From: Bacteroidales bacterium UBA7258
GTDB lineage: Bacteria > Bacteroidota > Bacteroidia > Bacteroidales > UBA932
Direction of reading: 5' to 3'
Assembly (NCBI GenBank): GCA_002472565.1
Contig: DKSK01000007.1
Location: forward strand, 1-64,000
DNA: 64,000 bases
Shown: positions 42,903 to 51,400 of the stretch, piece after piece
Numbering within the stretch: position 1 is the first letter of the stretch
How the letters are laid out: every line of letters starts with the position of its first letter
Notes under the pieces: generated by a model
Told to the model about the DNA's origin: nothing
The model's input: only the letters and a program-made list of their open reading frames with translations
Database searches by the model: none
Program-made: the position numbers and the translations under genes

Positions 42903-43882
42903 CTGGGATCCTCCAGCATCCTCTTGATCACGACCTCAGCGGAAATTTCCCTGTTGGCCGCCTCCGGGATGACCAGCGAGGTCGGCCCGTCGATGACAGA
43001 ATCACTCACGATCATATTCCTTCGCACCGGAAGGCAATGGAGGAAGAAGGCCTCGTTGGTGGCGGCCATATGCTCCTCGCCGACTGTCCAACTCCTGTCT
43101 TCTGAAAGAATCTGGCCATAGTGCGAGACGGAAGACCAGTTCTTCGCATACACGAAGTCGGCTCCTTCGAGGGCCGCCATCTGGTCATAGGATACTTCGG
43201 CCTTTTCCACGAAACGAGGGTCGAGTTCATAGCCCTCAGGCTGGGTAAGGACGAAGTCAACCGGGGCGGCGTTCATCCACTCCGCAAAAGAATTAGGCAC
43301 CGCCTGAGGCAGGGCACGAGGATGAGGCGCCCAGGTCATCACGACCTTAGGCTTGCGGTAAGACGGGTCGCCGAGATGGTGGCCGGTACGGGCGTACCAA
43401 GCCTCGTCTATGGTTATGAGGTCTGCGAAGGCCTGGCAAGGATGGACGGTCGCTGACTCAAGGCTGATGACCGGTTTACCTGAATATTTAAGGAACTCGC
43501 CGAGGATGTTTTCGTTGTAGTCCGCTTCATGGTCTTTGAGAGAGGCGAAGGACCTCACCCCGATGATGTCGCAGAAATTCGCAATGACTGGAACGGCTTC
43601 TCTTATATGTTCACTCTTGTCTCCGTCCATGACGACGCCCATCTCCGTCTCCAGCTTCCAGCTCTCCTGACCGATATTGAGCACCATGGTGTTCATGCCA
43701 AGATTCATGGCGGCTTTCTGGGTAGAGAGCCGCGTGCGCAGGGAGTTGTTGAAGAAGATGATAATCATGGTCTTGTCCGTTCCGAGACTTTTCCAGCCGA
43801 AGCGGTTCGCCTTGACCTCTTCCGCCTCGCGCAGGGCGCCCGCAAGATCGCCTATGTCAGATACATGGAGAAATTGTTTCAT
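42899..43882 (-). CDS. argF': N-acyl-L-ornithine carbamoyltransferase (probably succinyl-specific)
   Basis: Transfers carbamoyl from carbamoyl phosphate to N-acylornithine, giving N-acylcitrulline. Carbamoyl-phosphate motif FNNSLRTRLS, HPCQ in SATVHPCQAFAD, HCLPVRRN near the C-terminus, and MTWAPHPRALPQAVPNSFAEW, all typical of the acylornithine branch rather than ornithine carbamoyltransferase. The specificity position in VMDGDKSEHI is Ser90. Published work on this branch assigns Pro at this position to the Bacteroides succinyl enzyme and Glu to the Xanthomonas acetyl enzyme; small residues there gave succinyl activity. 327 aa, overlapping argB and argD by 4 nt each. Confidence 0.92.
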   Translation of the reverse strand: MKQFLHVSDIGDLAGALREAEEVKANRFGWKSLGTDKTMIIIFFNNSLRTRLSTQKAAMNLGMNTMVLNIGQESWKLETEMGVVMDGDKSEHIREAVPVIANFCDIIGVRSFASLKDHEADYNENILGEFLKYSGKPVISLESATVHPCQAFADLITIDEAWYARTGHHLGDPSYRKPKVVMTWAPHPRALPQAVPNSFAEWMNAAPVDFVLTQPEGYELDPRFVEKAEVSYDQMAALEGADFVYAKNWSSVSHYGQILSEDRSWTVGEEHMAATNEAFFLHCLPVRRNMIVSDSVIDGPTSLVIPEAANREISAEVVIKRMLEDPR

Positions 43883-45003
43883 GCCAATACTTCTTTTAAT
43901 GCTTTCAGGAATATGGAAGCTTCATCCTTTGTGAGGACGAGCGGAGCCAGGAGACGGAACATTGAAGTCCCGGCTACTCCGGTGAAAATATGTTTTTCAT
44001 ATAGGAGTTTCTCTCGAACCGGCTTCACACTCTCGTTCAGTTCGACACCCAGCATGAGACCGCGGCCGCGGATCTCTTTGATTTTCGGAGAAGCAGGCAG
44101 CTTCTCTTTGATGAAATCACCGACCTCCAGGGCGTTCTTCACCAGGCCTTCCTCCTTGATGATGTCGATCACGGCAAGGGCCGCCGCCATGGCGAGGTAA
44201 TTTCCCCCGAAGGTCGTTCCCAACATCCCTTTCACGGCCTTGAACATCGGCGAAACCAGCACTCCTCCTATCGGGAAGCCGTTCGCCATGCCCTTGGCCA
44301 TGGTGATGAGGTCAGGGGTGATTCCCGCCCACTGGTGGGCGAAGAATTTACCGGTACGGCCGCAGCCGCTCTGGACCTCGTCGAGAATCAGCACCGTCCC
44401 GTATTTCGCAGTGAGGTCACGAAGAGCCTGCATGAAAGCGTCAGAAGGGACATTAATTCCTCCGACCCCCTGGATACCCTCGATTATCACTCCTGCCACG
44501 TCCCCCTTCGCGAGTTCGGCCTCGACACCTTCAGCATCGTCAAGATTGCAGAAGGTCACCTTGTGGCAGGTGTCGAAGGGACTCTGAATCTTAGGGTTGT
44601 CGGTGACGGCGACGGCCCCCGATGTCCTGCCGTGGAAACTCTTGTGAAAGGCTATGATTCTGTCCTTCCCCGTATGGAAGCAGGAGAGTTTGAGCGCGTT
44701 CTCATTGGCCTCCGCCCCCGAATTAATCAGGAAAAGAGACCAGTCGTCAAGGCCCGCGGCCTCCCCTATCTTCCGGGCCAGCTCAAGCTGCATCGGGTTC
44801 TTTACCGAATTGGAATAGAAGCCGATTTTTCGAAGCTGTTCCGTAATTGCGGCTACATACTTCGGATGGCAGTGTCCGACGGAGATGACGGCATGACCGC
44901 CATATAGGTCAAGATATTCCTGACCCTTGTCGTCCCAGATGTGGCAGCCTTTCGCACGGACGGGCGTCACGTCAAAAAGGGAATATACATCGAAAAGATT
45001 CAT
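43879..45003 (-). CDS. argD: Acylornithine aminotransferase
   Basis: PLP enzyme interconverting N-acylglutamate semialdehyde and N-acylornithine with glutamate. PLP Lys237 in MAKGMANGFP, D208 in LILDEVQSGCGRTG, and GGHAVISVGHCHP at the N-terminus. 374 aa, class III aminotransferase of ArgD type. Six nt from argC, four-nt overlap with argF'. Confidence 0.94.
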   Translation of the reverse strand: MNLFDVYSLFDVTPVRAKGCHIWDDKGQEYLDLYGGHAVISVGHCHPKYVAAITEQLRKIGFYSNSVKNPMQLELARKIGEAAGLDDWSLFLINSGAEANENALKLSCFHTGKDRIIAFHKSFHGRTSGAVAVTDNPKIQSPFDTCHKVTFCNLDDAEGVEAELAKGDVAGVIIEGIQGVGGINVPSDAFMQALRDLTAKYGTVLILDEVQSGCGRTGKFFAHQWAGITPDLITMAKGMANGFPIGGVLVSPMFKAVKGMLGTTFGGNYLAMAAALAVIDIIKEEGLVKNALEVGDFIKEKLPASPKIKEIRGRGLMLGVELNESVKPVREKLLYEKHIFTGVAGTSMFRLLAPLVLTKDEASIFLKALKEVLA

Positions 45004-45009
45004 AATGTT

Positions 45010-45975
45010 CTAAAATCTGATTGATTTCAGCCTCAGCCCGAGGCTCTCTTCAAGTCCGAAAGCAAGGTTCATGTTTTGGACAGCCTGACCGGAAGCCCCT
45101 TTGACAAGATTGTCCAATACGCTGACAACCAGAAGTTTGTCCTCGATTTTTTCCACATGGACAAAGCCTCTGTTGGTCCCGAGGGCCATCTTCATGTCAG
45201 GATTGAAATCGACGTCCTCTACAAAGGGCTCGTCTTTATAATATTCATGGTAAAGCTCTCTCGCTTCTTCCTCGGAAAGGTCGGAATCCTGAAAGGCTGA
45301 AACTATGATCCCTCTTGGGAAACAGCCTCTGAAAGGGACGAAAGAGAGGCCGCCAGTCCACGAAGAGTCCAGCCTGTGGAGAGTCTCGCGGATTTCGTGG
45401 AGGTGCTGGTGGGTAAAAGGCTTGTAGACGCTCATATTCCCGCTCCTCCAGCTGAAATGGGTGGTCTCGGAAGGCTTCTGGCCCGCCCCGGTGGAACCGG
45501 TTATTCCTGTGACGCTGACTTCCCCTGTCTTTCCGGCCTTGGCCAGCGGCAGAAGGGCGAGCTGGATGCAGGTCGCGAAACAACCAGGATTGGCAATCTT
45601 GCGGGCGCCCTTGATTTCGCTTCTGAAAGCCTCGGGCAGGCCGTAGACAAAGCCGTCGCAGTCCGCGCGGAGCCGGAAATCCTGACTGAGGTCCACTATC
45701 TTTCCGCCATACGAGGCCGGGAGTCCGGCGACGAAGCCTCTGGACTTGCCGTGTCCGCCGCAGAGGAAAATAACGTCGGCCTCTTCCACGGGGGCGTCCG
45801 CGGTAAATTTCAGTTCGGTCTCTCCATAGAGGTCCTGATGGGCGGTCCAGAGGCCTTCACCGGCATGGCTTTCGCTCTGGACGAAGGCAAGGGTAACCTC
45901 AGGATGATAGAGGAGGATTCTCAGAAGCTCCCCGGCAGTGTATCCTGCACCTCCGATTATTCCGGCCCTTATCAT
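45010..45975 (-). CDS. argC: N-acyl-gamma-glutamyl-phosphate reductase
   Basis: NADPH-dependent reduction of acylglutamyl phosphate to the semialdehyde. Rossmann start GIIGGAGYTAGELLR (5-19), catalytic Cys132 in NPGCFATCIQLALL, and His in FVPFRGCFPRG/THQHLHEI region. 321 aa. One nt after argG. Confidence 0.95.
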   Translation of the reverse strand: MIRAGIIGGAGYTAGELLRILLYHPEVTLAFVQSESHAGEGLWTAHQDLYGETELKFTADAPVEEADVIFLCGGHGKSRGFVAGLPASYGGKIVDLSQDFRLRADCDGFVYGLPEAFRSEIKGARKIANPGCFATCIQLALLPLAKAGKTGEVSVTGITGSTGAGQKPSETTHFSWRSGNMSVYKPFTHQHLHEIRETLHRLDSSWTGGLSFVPFRGCFPRGIIVSAFQDSDLSEEEARELYHEYYKDEPFVEDVDFNPDMKMALGTNRGFVHVEKIEDKLLVVSVLDNLVKGASGQAVQNMNLAFGLEESLGLRLKSIRF

Positions 45976-45976
45976 G

Positions 45977-47194
45977 CTAAAGCTCCTCCTCCAATTTTTC
46001 GCCCTCGTCTTTGTGACATGAATAATAGACTCTCAGAGGCGTAGAGGTCACCTTTATGAAGCCCTTGGCATCCTCGCTCGTCCAGCCCTTCTGCATTTCG
46101 CCATATTCTCCGAACTTGGTCTTCACAAGATCATTCGGGCTGTCGACGCCCACGGTCGAGAAGCTCCACGGACGCAGTTCCATGGTCACCTTTCCTGTCA
46201 CGTTCCTCTGGCTGCTTTCCAGCATGGCCTCGATGTCCCTCATGACCGGCTCAAGGTACTGGCTTTCATGAAGGAACATTCCGTACCAGTTGGCGACCTG
46301 GTCCTTCCAGTACTGCTGCCACTTGCTGAGAGTGAACTTTTCAAGAAACTTGTGCGCGGCGATTATGAGCATAGGGGCCGCGGCCTCGAAGCCTACCCTG
46401 CCCTTAATGCCGATGATGGTGTCGCCCACGTGCATGTCCCTGCCGATTCCGTATGGCGAGGCGATGGCTTCGATCCTACGGATCGCGGCAATCTTGTCAT
46501 CGAACTTCTCGCCGTTCACCGAGGAGATTTCGCCATGGTCGAAACCTATTTCAATCTGCTCGCTCCCATCCTTAGTAATTTGCTTAAGATAGGCGCTCTC
46601 GCTCAGTCCCTTGGTACTGTCGAGAATCTCCCCTCCACAGATGGAAGTTCCCCAGAGGCCCACGTTGTAGGAATATTTGAGCTTGGTGAAGTCTGCCTTG
46701 AAGCCATGAGCGTTGAGATAATCCACCTCTTCACGGCGGCTCAGGGCCATGTCGCGGGTCAAGGTAATGATTTCGATGCCGGGGGCCATGACCATGAAAG
46801 TCATGTCGAAGCGCACCTGGTCGTTGCCGGCTCCGGTCGAGCCATGGGCTATGGCATCCGCTTCCACTTCCTTGGCATAGCGAGCCACAGCCATAGCCTG
46901 GAAAATTCTCTCCGAAGAAACAGAAATAGGATAGGTCCCGTTACGAAGAACGTTTCCGAAGATCATGTACCTCAGACTTTTGGAATAATATTCTTTCGTA
47001 ACATCGAGTACCGCAAACTTCGCGGCACCGAGTTTATAGGCGTTTTCTTCATTGGTTTTCAGCTGAGCCTCGCTGAAACCGCCCGTATCCGCGCATACGG
47101 CATGGACTTCATAGCCTTTCTCCTTTGCAAGGTACATTACCGTGAAGGAGGTGTCAAGACCGCCGCTAAAGGCGACAACTACCTTTTTACTCAT
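45977..47194 (-). CDS. argG: Argininosuccinate synthase
   Basis: Joins citrulline and aspartate with ATP. PP-loop AFSGGLDTSFTVMYL (8-22), GSTGAGNDQVRFD and SICGGEILDSTKGLSESAYLKQ are family blocks. 405 aa, the usual length. First gene of the tightly packed argG-C-D-F'-B-M20-H run; a 72-nt gap separates it from the GNAT gene and holds a candidate ArgR site. Confidence 0.96.
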   Translation of the reverse strand: MSKKVVVAFSGGLDTSFTVMYLAKEKGYEVHAVCADTGGFSEAQLKTNEENAYKLGAAKFAVLDVTKEYYSKSLRYMIFGNVLRNGTYPISVSSERIFQAMAVARYAKEVEADAIAHGSTGAGNDQVRFDMTFMVMAPGIEIITLTRDMALSRREEVDYLNAHGFKADFTKLKYSYNVGLWGTSICGGEILDSTKGLSESAYLKQITKDGSEQIEIGFDHGEISSVNGEKFDDKIAAIRRIEAIASPYGIGRDMHVGDTIIGIKGRVGFEAAAPMLIIAAHKFLEKFTLSKWQQYWKDQVANWYGMFLHESQYLEPVMRDIEAMLESSQRNVTGKVTMELRPWSFSTVGVDSPNDLVKTKFGEYGEMQKGWTSEDAKGFIKVTSTPLRVYYSCHKDEGEKLEEEL

Positions 47195-47198
47195 AACA

Positions 47199-47228
47199 AT
47201 TCATATCTTAGTATTTTTATTCATTGAA
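47199..47228. promoter_or_regulatory. Candidate ArgR operator upstream of argG
   Basis: Two ATTCAT half-sites lie 20 bp apart (47199-47204 and 47219-47224), the second inside the perfect palindrome TTCATTGAA (47220-47228), in an AT-rich 72-nt gap. ARG boxes are built on TGAAT...ATTCA halves. Suggestive only, because the full 18-bp palindrome is not present. Confidence 0.3.
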
Positions 47229-47266
47229 AATTACAAGAAGGTCCGCGCGCGAGGCCCCACTCCTTC

Positions 47267-47896
47267 TCAGCCTAGATTCATTGCGCCGGCCTCTCTTGCA
47301 TCGAGTTCGGCGTCTATCCTCTCCGCCTCCTCAATCACCTCGTCCGGGATCTTCGCCGGATAATGCTCTGCCGGATCGAAAAGCATTGCAGTACAGATAC
47401 AATAGCGCCGTCCGGTTCTCTCCAGTACGTCATGATTGACACAGCCCTCGCAGCCTCTCCAGAAGGCATCGTCCACGGTCAAGTCACTGAAAGAGACCGG
47501 GAAATAGCCCAGCTCCGTGTTCATCCTCATGACCGCCGACCCACTGGTGAGCGAAAGGATCTGGGCGTTGGGCCAGCGCCTTCTCGCCAGAGTGAAGGTC
47601 ATGGCTTTGATCCTCTTGGCCACGCCTCTGTTCCTGAAATCAGGATGCACGATGAGTCCTGAAGTAGTCACATATTTCTTGTGGCTCCATGTCTCGATGT
47701 AGCTGAAGCCTGCGAAACGATCTCCGCAGAGGGCGATGACAGCCTTTCTCTCGCGGATTTTCTCAGCCACATATTGATGGGTTCTCTTTGCTATACCCGT
47801 CCCGCGCACACTGGCGGCGTCCGAAATGGTTTTGAGTATCTCGTCGACGTATCTCTCATGAGAGACGTCGGCCACCATAACCTGTATTTTTTCCAT
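47267..47896 (-). CDS. GNAT acyltransferase, candidate N-acyl(succinyl)glutamate synthase
   Basis: 209 aa from the ATG at 47896 (MEKIQVMVADV). The GNAT core holds the acyl-CoA motif: TSGLIVHPDFRNRGVAKRIKAM (R-x-x-G-x-A), then PNAQILSLTSGSAVMRMNTELGYF. A C-terminal extension has a Cys cluster CEGCVNHD...YCICTAM. It lies between argR and argG. The operon has no argA or argJ, so this is the natural candidate for the first step, glutamate N-acylation; I recall a B. thetaiotaomicron relative being proposed for that role from mutant fitness data. The frame is open to 48100, but that part overlaps argR and is not typical. Confidence 0.75.
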   Translation of the reverse strand: MEKIQVMVADVSHERYVDEILKTISDAASVRGTGIAKRTHQYVAEKIRERKAVIALCGDRFAGFSYIETWSHKKYVTTSGLIVHPDFRNRGVAKRIKAMTFTLARRRWPNAQILSLTSGSAVMRMNTELGYFPVSFSDLTVDDAFWRGCEGCVNHDVLERTGRRYCICTAMLFDPAEHYPAKIPDEVIEEAERIDAELDAREAGAMNLG

Positions 47897-47999
47897 TTGC
47901 TCTGGAAAGCTATAATTTTGAAGCCTGCTTAGCCTGCAGTTCCGGATGAACCCGACCTGCCTTAAGATGAGTTTGCCTTGAGGGACGAAGCTGCTATTG

Positions 48000-48479
48000 C
48001 TAGATGAGCTTGTCTTCCAAGCCCGGCACGATAGCAGACAAATCCTTGATGATATGCTTCCTCTGGGTCCCGTCCCTGAGGGCGATGATGATAGTGTCAT
48101 CTCCGGCTATCGAACCCATGATGGTATTGCCTATTGCAATGTCGATCATCGAAGCGATCATGGCCGCATAGCCCGGTTTGGTCTTAATAACCGCTAAAGA
48201 CGTTGAAAACTCGATACTTAGCACCCCTGAGGCAGTCTGGGTCTTTTCATCCTGAGTGATGGCGTCAGAGACGGTGACGGACGGGATGGTGTACTTGTAA
48301 CCTGAGGGCGAATGGGTCTTGACAATCTTGAGCTCCCTTAGGTCACGCGAAATCGTGGCCTGGGTTGCGATGATTCCCTCTTTCTGCAGATAGTGCTGAA
48401 GCTGGTCCTGGTTGGGGATGGGAATGGTCGTGATCAGCCTTTTGATTGCCATCTGTCTGACTTGCTTGTCTCGCATCAT
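48000..48479 (-). CDS. argR: Arginine repressor
   Basis: Hexameric arginine-dependent transcription factor. N-terminal winged helix (~1-75: DQLQHYLQKEGIIATQATISRDLRELKIVK), C-terminal oligomerisation and arginine-binding domain with GSIAGDDTIIIAL. 159 aa. It lies at the head of the arg cluster in the same orientation and presumably controls it and itself. The upstream region 48541-48600 is AT-rich with two GAATAT elements. Confidence 0.94.
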   Translation of the reverse strand: MMRDKQVRQMAIKRLITTIPIPNQDQLQHYLQKEGIIATQATISRDLRELKIVKTHSPSGYKYTIPSVTVSDAITQDEKTQTASGVLSIEFSTSLAVIKTKPGYAAMIASMIDIAIGNTIMGSIAGDDTIIIALRDGTQRKHIIKDLSAIVPGLEDKLI

Positions 48480-48548
48480 ATCTATTACTTGTTAAATTCG
48501 TCCGGACCTCCGGGGATTACGGGAAGTCATTTCCATGGAGTCCGAATG

Positions 48549-48590
48549 CAAATATGTAAAGAATATTCCAAAAATCCGAATATATATAAG
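48549..48590 (-). promoter_or_regulatory. Candidate promoter/operator region of argR
   Basis: The reverse strand carries CATATTTG (48556-48549, one mismatch to TAnnTTTG) and AT-rich half-site-like elements GAATATTC (48561-48568) and GAATATATATA downstream on the + strand. Weak evidence; no complete ARG box. Confidence 0.25.
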
Positions 48591-48659
48591 AAAAATTGCA
48601 GAAATATTTTTCATAATCGTTTCATGAGAAAAAAAATTCCGATTTGTTCAGGAAAACTG

Positions 48660-48667
48660 TAATTTTG
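48660..48667 (+). promoter_or_regulatory. -7 element for typA
   Basis: TAATTTTG, exact TAnnTTTG, 21 nt before the typA ATG at 48689. No TTG at the ideal -33 spacing. Confidence 0.5.
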
Positions 48668-48688
48668 TAGGTTATTATTAAGGTAAGT

Positions 48689-50491
48689 ATGGAAATTCGC
48701 AACATCGCGCTTATCGCGCATGTCGACCATGGCAAGACGACTCTTGTCGACAGGATGATCTATCAGGCTCATCTTCTCAGACAGCCTGAGAACCTCGACA
48801 AGCTGGTCCTTGACAACAACGACATCGAAAGGGAAAGAGGCATCACAATCCTGGCCAAGAACGTATCGGTCAACTACAAAGGCGTAAAAATCAACATCAT
48901 CGACACTCCGGGCCATAGCGACTTCGGAGGAGAAGTGGAAAGAGTCCTGAATATGGCGGACGGCGTCCTGCTTCTTGTCGACGCCTTCGAAGGCTGCATG
49001 CCGCAGACCCGTTTCGTGCTCCAGAAAGCCATCGAAATGGGGAAGAAGCCGATTGTCGTGATCAACAAGGTCGATAAGCCGCACTGCCGTCCTGACGAAG
49101 TCCAGGAGGAAGTTTTCGACCTGATGTGCACGCTCAACGCCACCGAGGACCAGCTGGATTTCCAGACAGTATTCGGAAGCGCCAAGCAGGGCTGGATGAG
49201 CAAGGACTGGAGAAAGCCTACCGCTGACATCACTCCCCTCCTCGACACCATTCTTTCCGAAATTCCGGCTCCGGAATTCGTGGAAGGCACTCCTCAGCTG
49301 CTGATTTCGTCTCTCGAATACTCCCCCTACGTCGGCCGTATCGCCGTCGGAAGACTCACCCGCGGAGTGCTGAAGGCGGGACAGACCGTAAGCCTCTGCA
49401 AGAGATATAACGAAATCAAGAAGTGCAAGATCAAGCAGCTCATGACCTTCGAGGGTCTTGAGAAAAAGGACCAGGCCGAGGTGCGCTGCGGTGACATCTG
49501 CGCCGTGGTCGGAGTGGACGGCTTCGAAATCGGAGACACCATCGCCGACGCCGACAATCCGGAGGCACTGCCTCCTATTGCTGTCGACGAGCCTACCATG
49601 AGCATGCTATTCACCATCAACGACTCTCCTTTCTTCGGGCAGGATGGCAAATACGTGACCTCCAGGAATATCAAGGAGCGTCTTGAGAAAGAACTGGAGA
49701 AAGACCTTGCGCTCAGGGTAAAGCCGGGTCCTAATTCCGACTCCTTCGTGGTCTACGGCCGTGGCGTGCTGCATCTTTCCGTTCTTATCGAGACTATGCG
49801 CCGCGAGGACTTCGAACTCCAGATCGGCCAGCCTAAAGTACTTGACAAGGAGATCGGCGGACAGAGGTGCGAACCTATCGAGGATCTCACGATCGAGGTG
49901 CCTGAGAATTTCGTCGGCACGGCCATCGAACTGACCACCCGCCGCAAGGGCGCCCTTGTCCACATGGAACCTAAGGGAGACAGAACCTTCCTCGAGTTCG
50001 ACATTCCTACGAGGGGTCTCATGGGGCTGCGCAGCAACCTTCTCACCGCCACCCAGGGCGAGGCTGTCATGGCCCACAGATTCAAGGAGTACCAGCCTTA
50101 CAAGGGCGACATTGAGATGAGGACCAACGGTTCCCTGGTATCGCTCGAAACGGGGGAGGCCATCGCCTACTCCATGAACAAGCTTCTGGACAGGGGCAAA
50201 TTCTTCATCGATCCGGGCGAAGCCGTATATTGCGGCGAAGTTGTCGGCGAACACACCAGAGAGCGCGACCTCAACATCAATATCTGCAAGACCAAGAAAC
50301 TCACCAATGTCCGCGCCGCCGGCAGCGACGACAAGATCATCCTTCCTCCTGCGGTCAAGATGTCGCTCGAAGAGATGCTCGAGTACATACGGGATGATGA
50401 GATGGTCGAGGTCACTCCTCACCACCTGAGAATCCGCAAGGTACAGCTCGATCCTCTCAAGAGAAAGAGAAATTCAGACAGCGAAGATTGA
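48689..50491 (+). CDS. typA: Translational GTPase TypA/BipA
   Basis: Ribosome-associated GTPase for 50S assembly and stress adaptation. G1 AHVDHGKTTLVD (10-21), G2 RERGITI, G3 DTPGHSDFG, G4 NKVDKP; then domain II, the EF-G-like domains III/V, and the TypA-specific C-terminal domain (RKGALVHMEPKGDRTFLEF, GLMGLRSNLLTATQGEAVM). 600 aa, full length. Monocistronic by spacing and the promoter that follows. Confidence 0.96.
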   Translation: MEIRNIALIAHVDHGKTTLVDRMIYQAHLLRQPENLDKLVLDNNDIERERGITILAKNVSVNYKGVKINIIDTPGHSDFGGEVERVLNMADGVLLLVDAFEGCMPQTRFVLQKAIEMGKKPIVVINKVDKPHCRPDEVQEEVFDLMCTLNATEDQLDFQTVFGSAKQGWMSKDWRKPTADITPLLDTILSEIPAPEFVEGTPQLLISSLEYSPYVGRIAVGRLTRGVLKAGQTVSLCKRYNEIKKCKIKQLMTFEGLEKKDQAEVRCGDICAVVGVDGFEIGDTIADADNPEALPPIAVDEPTMSMLFTINDSPFFGQDGKYVTSRNIKERLEKELEKDLALRVKPGPNSDSFVVYGRGVLHLSVLIETMRREDFELQIGQPKVLDKEIGGQRCEPIEDLTIEVPENFVGTAIELTTRRKGALVHMEPKGDRTFLEFDIPTRGLMGLRSNLLTATQGEAVMAHRFKEYQPYKGDIEMRTNGSLVSLETGEAIAYSMNKLLDRGKFFIDPGEAVYCGEVVGEHTRERDLNINICKTKKLTNVRAAGSDDKIILPPAVKMSLEEMLEYIRDDEMVEVTPHHLRIRKVQLDPLKRKRNSDSED

Positions 50492-50517
50492 TTTTCCAAA
50501 TCTTTTGCTTATATTTG
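50488..50517 (+). promoter_or_regulatory. Promoter of the yceD-rpmF operon
   Basis: TTG at 50488-50490, 19-nt spacer, TATATTTG at 50510-50517: a textbook Bacteroidota promoter, overlapping the typA stop. The ATG at 50543 is 25 nt downstream. Confidence 0.7.
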
Positions 50518-50542
50518 CAGTCCTTAATCCGAGAGTGGGTTT

Positions 50543-51091
50543 ATGAAAAACGATTTCATCATACCCCTGAATGGATTGCCTGTCGGAAAGGCGGATTACG
50601 CCTGGCATGCAGGCAAAGAGTTCTTTGGCAGCTTTGGTGATTCTGAAATCCTCGACGCCGATGTCGATGTGGATGTCCATGTGGAAAAATCCGGCGACGG
50701 CCTCGGTGTGGATTGCAAAATCAAGGGAAGGCTGACGGTCCCGTGCGACCGCTGCCTTGAACCTCTTGACCTTCCGGTCGACAAGACTTGGATTCTGAAC
50801 GTGAAGTTCGGCGAGGAGCCGGACGAGGGCGAAGAAATCGAGTTGGATGGCGATGATGAGAAGGAGACGGTCTACTTCCCTTCGGGGAGCGCCCGCATAG
50901 ACCTTTCACAGGTGGTCTACGATTATACGGTTCTTTCCCTGCCGGCCAAGAGGGTTCATCCCGACGGCCAATGCAATCCGGAAGTCATGCGCTTCCTTAC
51001 GGAGGATCCCGGAGTAGACACAGAGCCGGCCGAAGACGGCAAGCCTTTCGACGCCTTGAAAGGTTTGTTCGGGGAAGATAAGGGCGAGTGA
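50543..51091 (+). CDS. DUF177/YceD-family protein
   Basis: 182-aa protein of the family that almost always precedes rpmF and is implicated in 23S rRNA / ribosome biogenesis. Core motif GRLTVPCDRCLEPLDLPVD with the Cys-x-x-Cys pair (about residues 70 and 73), followed by an acidic stretch (GEEPDEGEEIELDGDDEKE) and a Leu-Pro segment. Exact biochemistry is not settled. 29 nt before rpmF. Confidence 0.88.
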   Translation: MKNDFIIPLNGLPVGKADYAWHAGKEFFGSFGDSEILDADVDVDVHVEKSGDGLGVDCKIKGRLTVPCDRCLEPLDLPVDKTWILNVKFGEEPDEGEEIELDGDDEKETVYFPSGSARIDLSQVVYDYTVLSLPAKRVHPDGQCNPEVMRFLTEDPGVDTEPAEDGKPFDALKGLFGEDKGE

Positions 51092-51120
51092 AATAGAAAT
51101 AATTAAAAAAACAATAAGAA

Positions 51121-51309
51121 ATGGCACATCCGAAACATCGTCATTCCAAGCAGAGAAGGGACAAGAGGAGAACCCACGATTTCGCCGCGGTTCCTACCCT
51201 CTCCACCTGCCCTAACTGCGGAGCAACTGTGATTTATCACAGGGTCTGCCCAGAGTGCGGCTACTACAGAGGCCGTCAGATCATCGAGAAGGAAGCAGCT
51301 GAGGACTAA
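51121..51309 (+). CDS. rpmF: Ribosomal protein L32
   Basis: 62-aa zinc-ribbon 50S protein. Basic N-terminus MAHPKHRHSKQRRDKRRTHD and four zinc Cys (CPNC and CPEC). The Cys-containing form needs zinc. Cotranscribed with the DUF177 gene. Confidence 0.97.
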   Translation: MAHPKHRHSKQRRDKRRTHDFAAVPTLSTCPNCGATVIYHRVCPECGYYRGRQIIEKEAAED

Positions 51310-51327
51310 GCCAGCCCTTCCTTACCT

Positions 51328-51399
51328 GGCCCCTTAGTTCAACGGATAGAACGGAGGTTTCCTAAACCTTAAATATAAGTTCGATTCTTATAGGGGCTA
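51328..51399 (+). tRNA. tRNA-Arg (anticodon CCU)
   Basis: Folds as a 72-nt cloverleaf: acceptor GGCCCCT/AGGGGCT (one G-U pair at the end), D stem GTTC/GAAC with loop AACGGATA, anticodon stem GAGGT/ACCTT with loop TTCCTAA (anticodon CCT, reading AGG), 4-nt variable loop, T stem ATAAG/CTTAT with loop TTCGATT, discriminator A. The 3' CCA is not encoded. Confidence 0.93.
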
Positions 51400-51400
51400 C

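Noticed and set aside
46268..47227. 319-codon open frame on the + strand
   Set aside because: Antisense to argG, which has all family motifs.
47913..47920. Exact TAATTTTG on the + strand
   Set aside because: No + strand gene follows; the neighbours are argR and GNAT on the other strand, so it is likely chance.
47897..48100. N-terminal extension of the GNAT gene
   Set aside because: Overlaps argR in another frame and lacks GNAT features.
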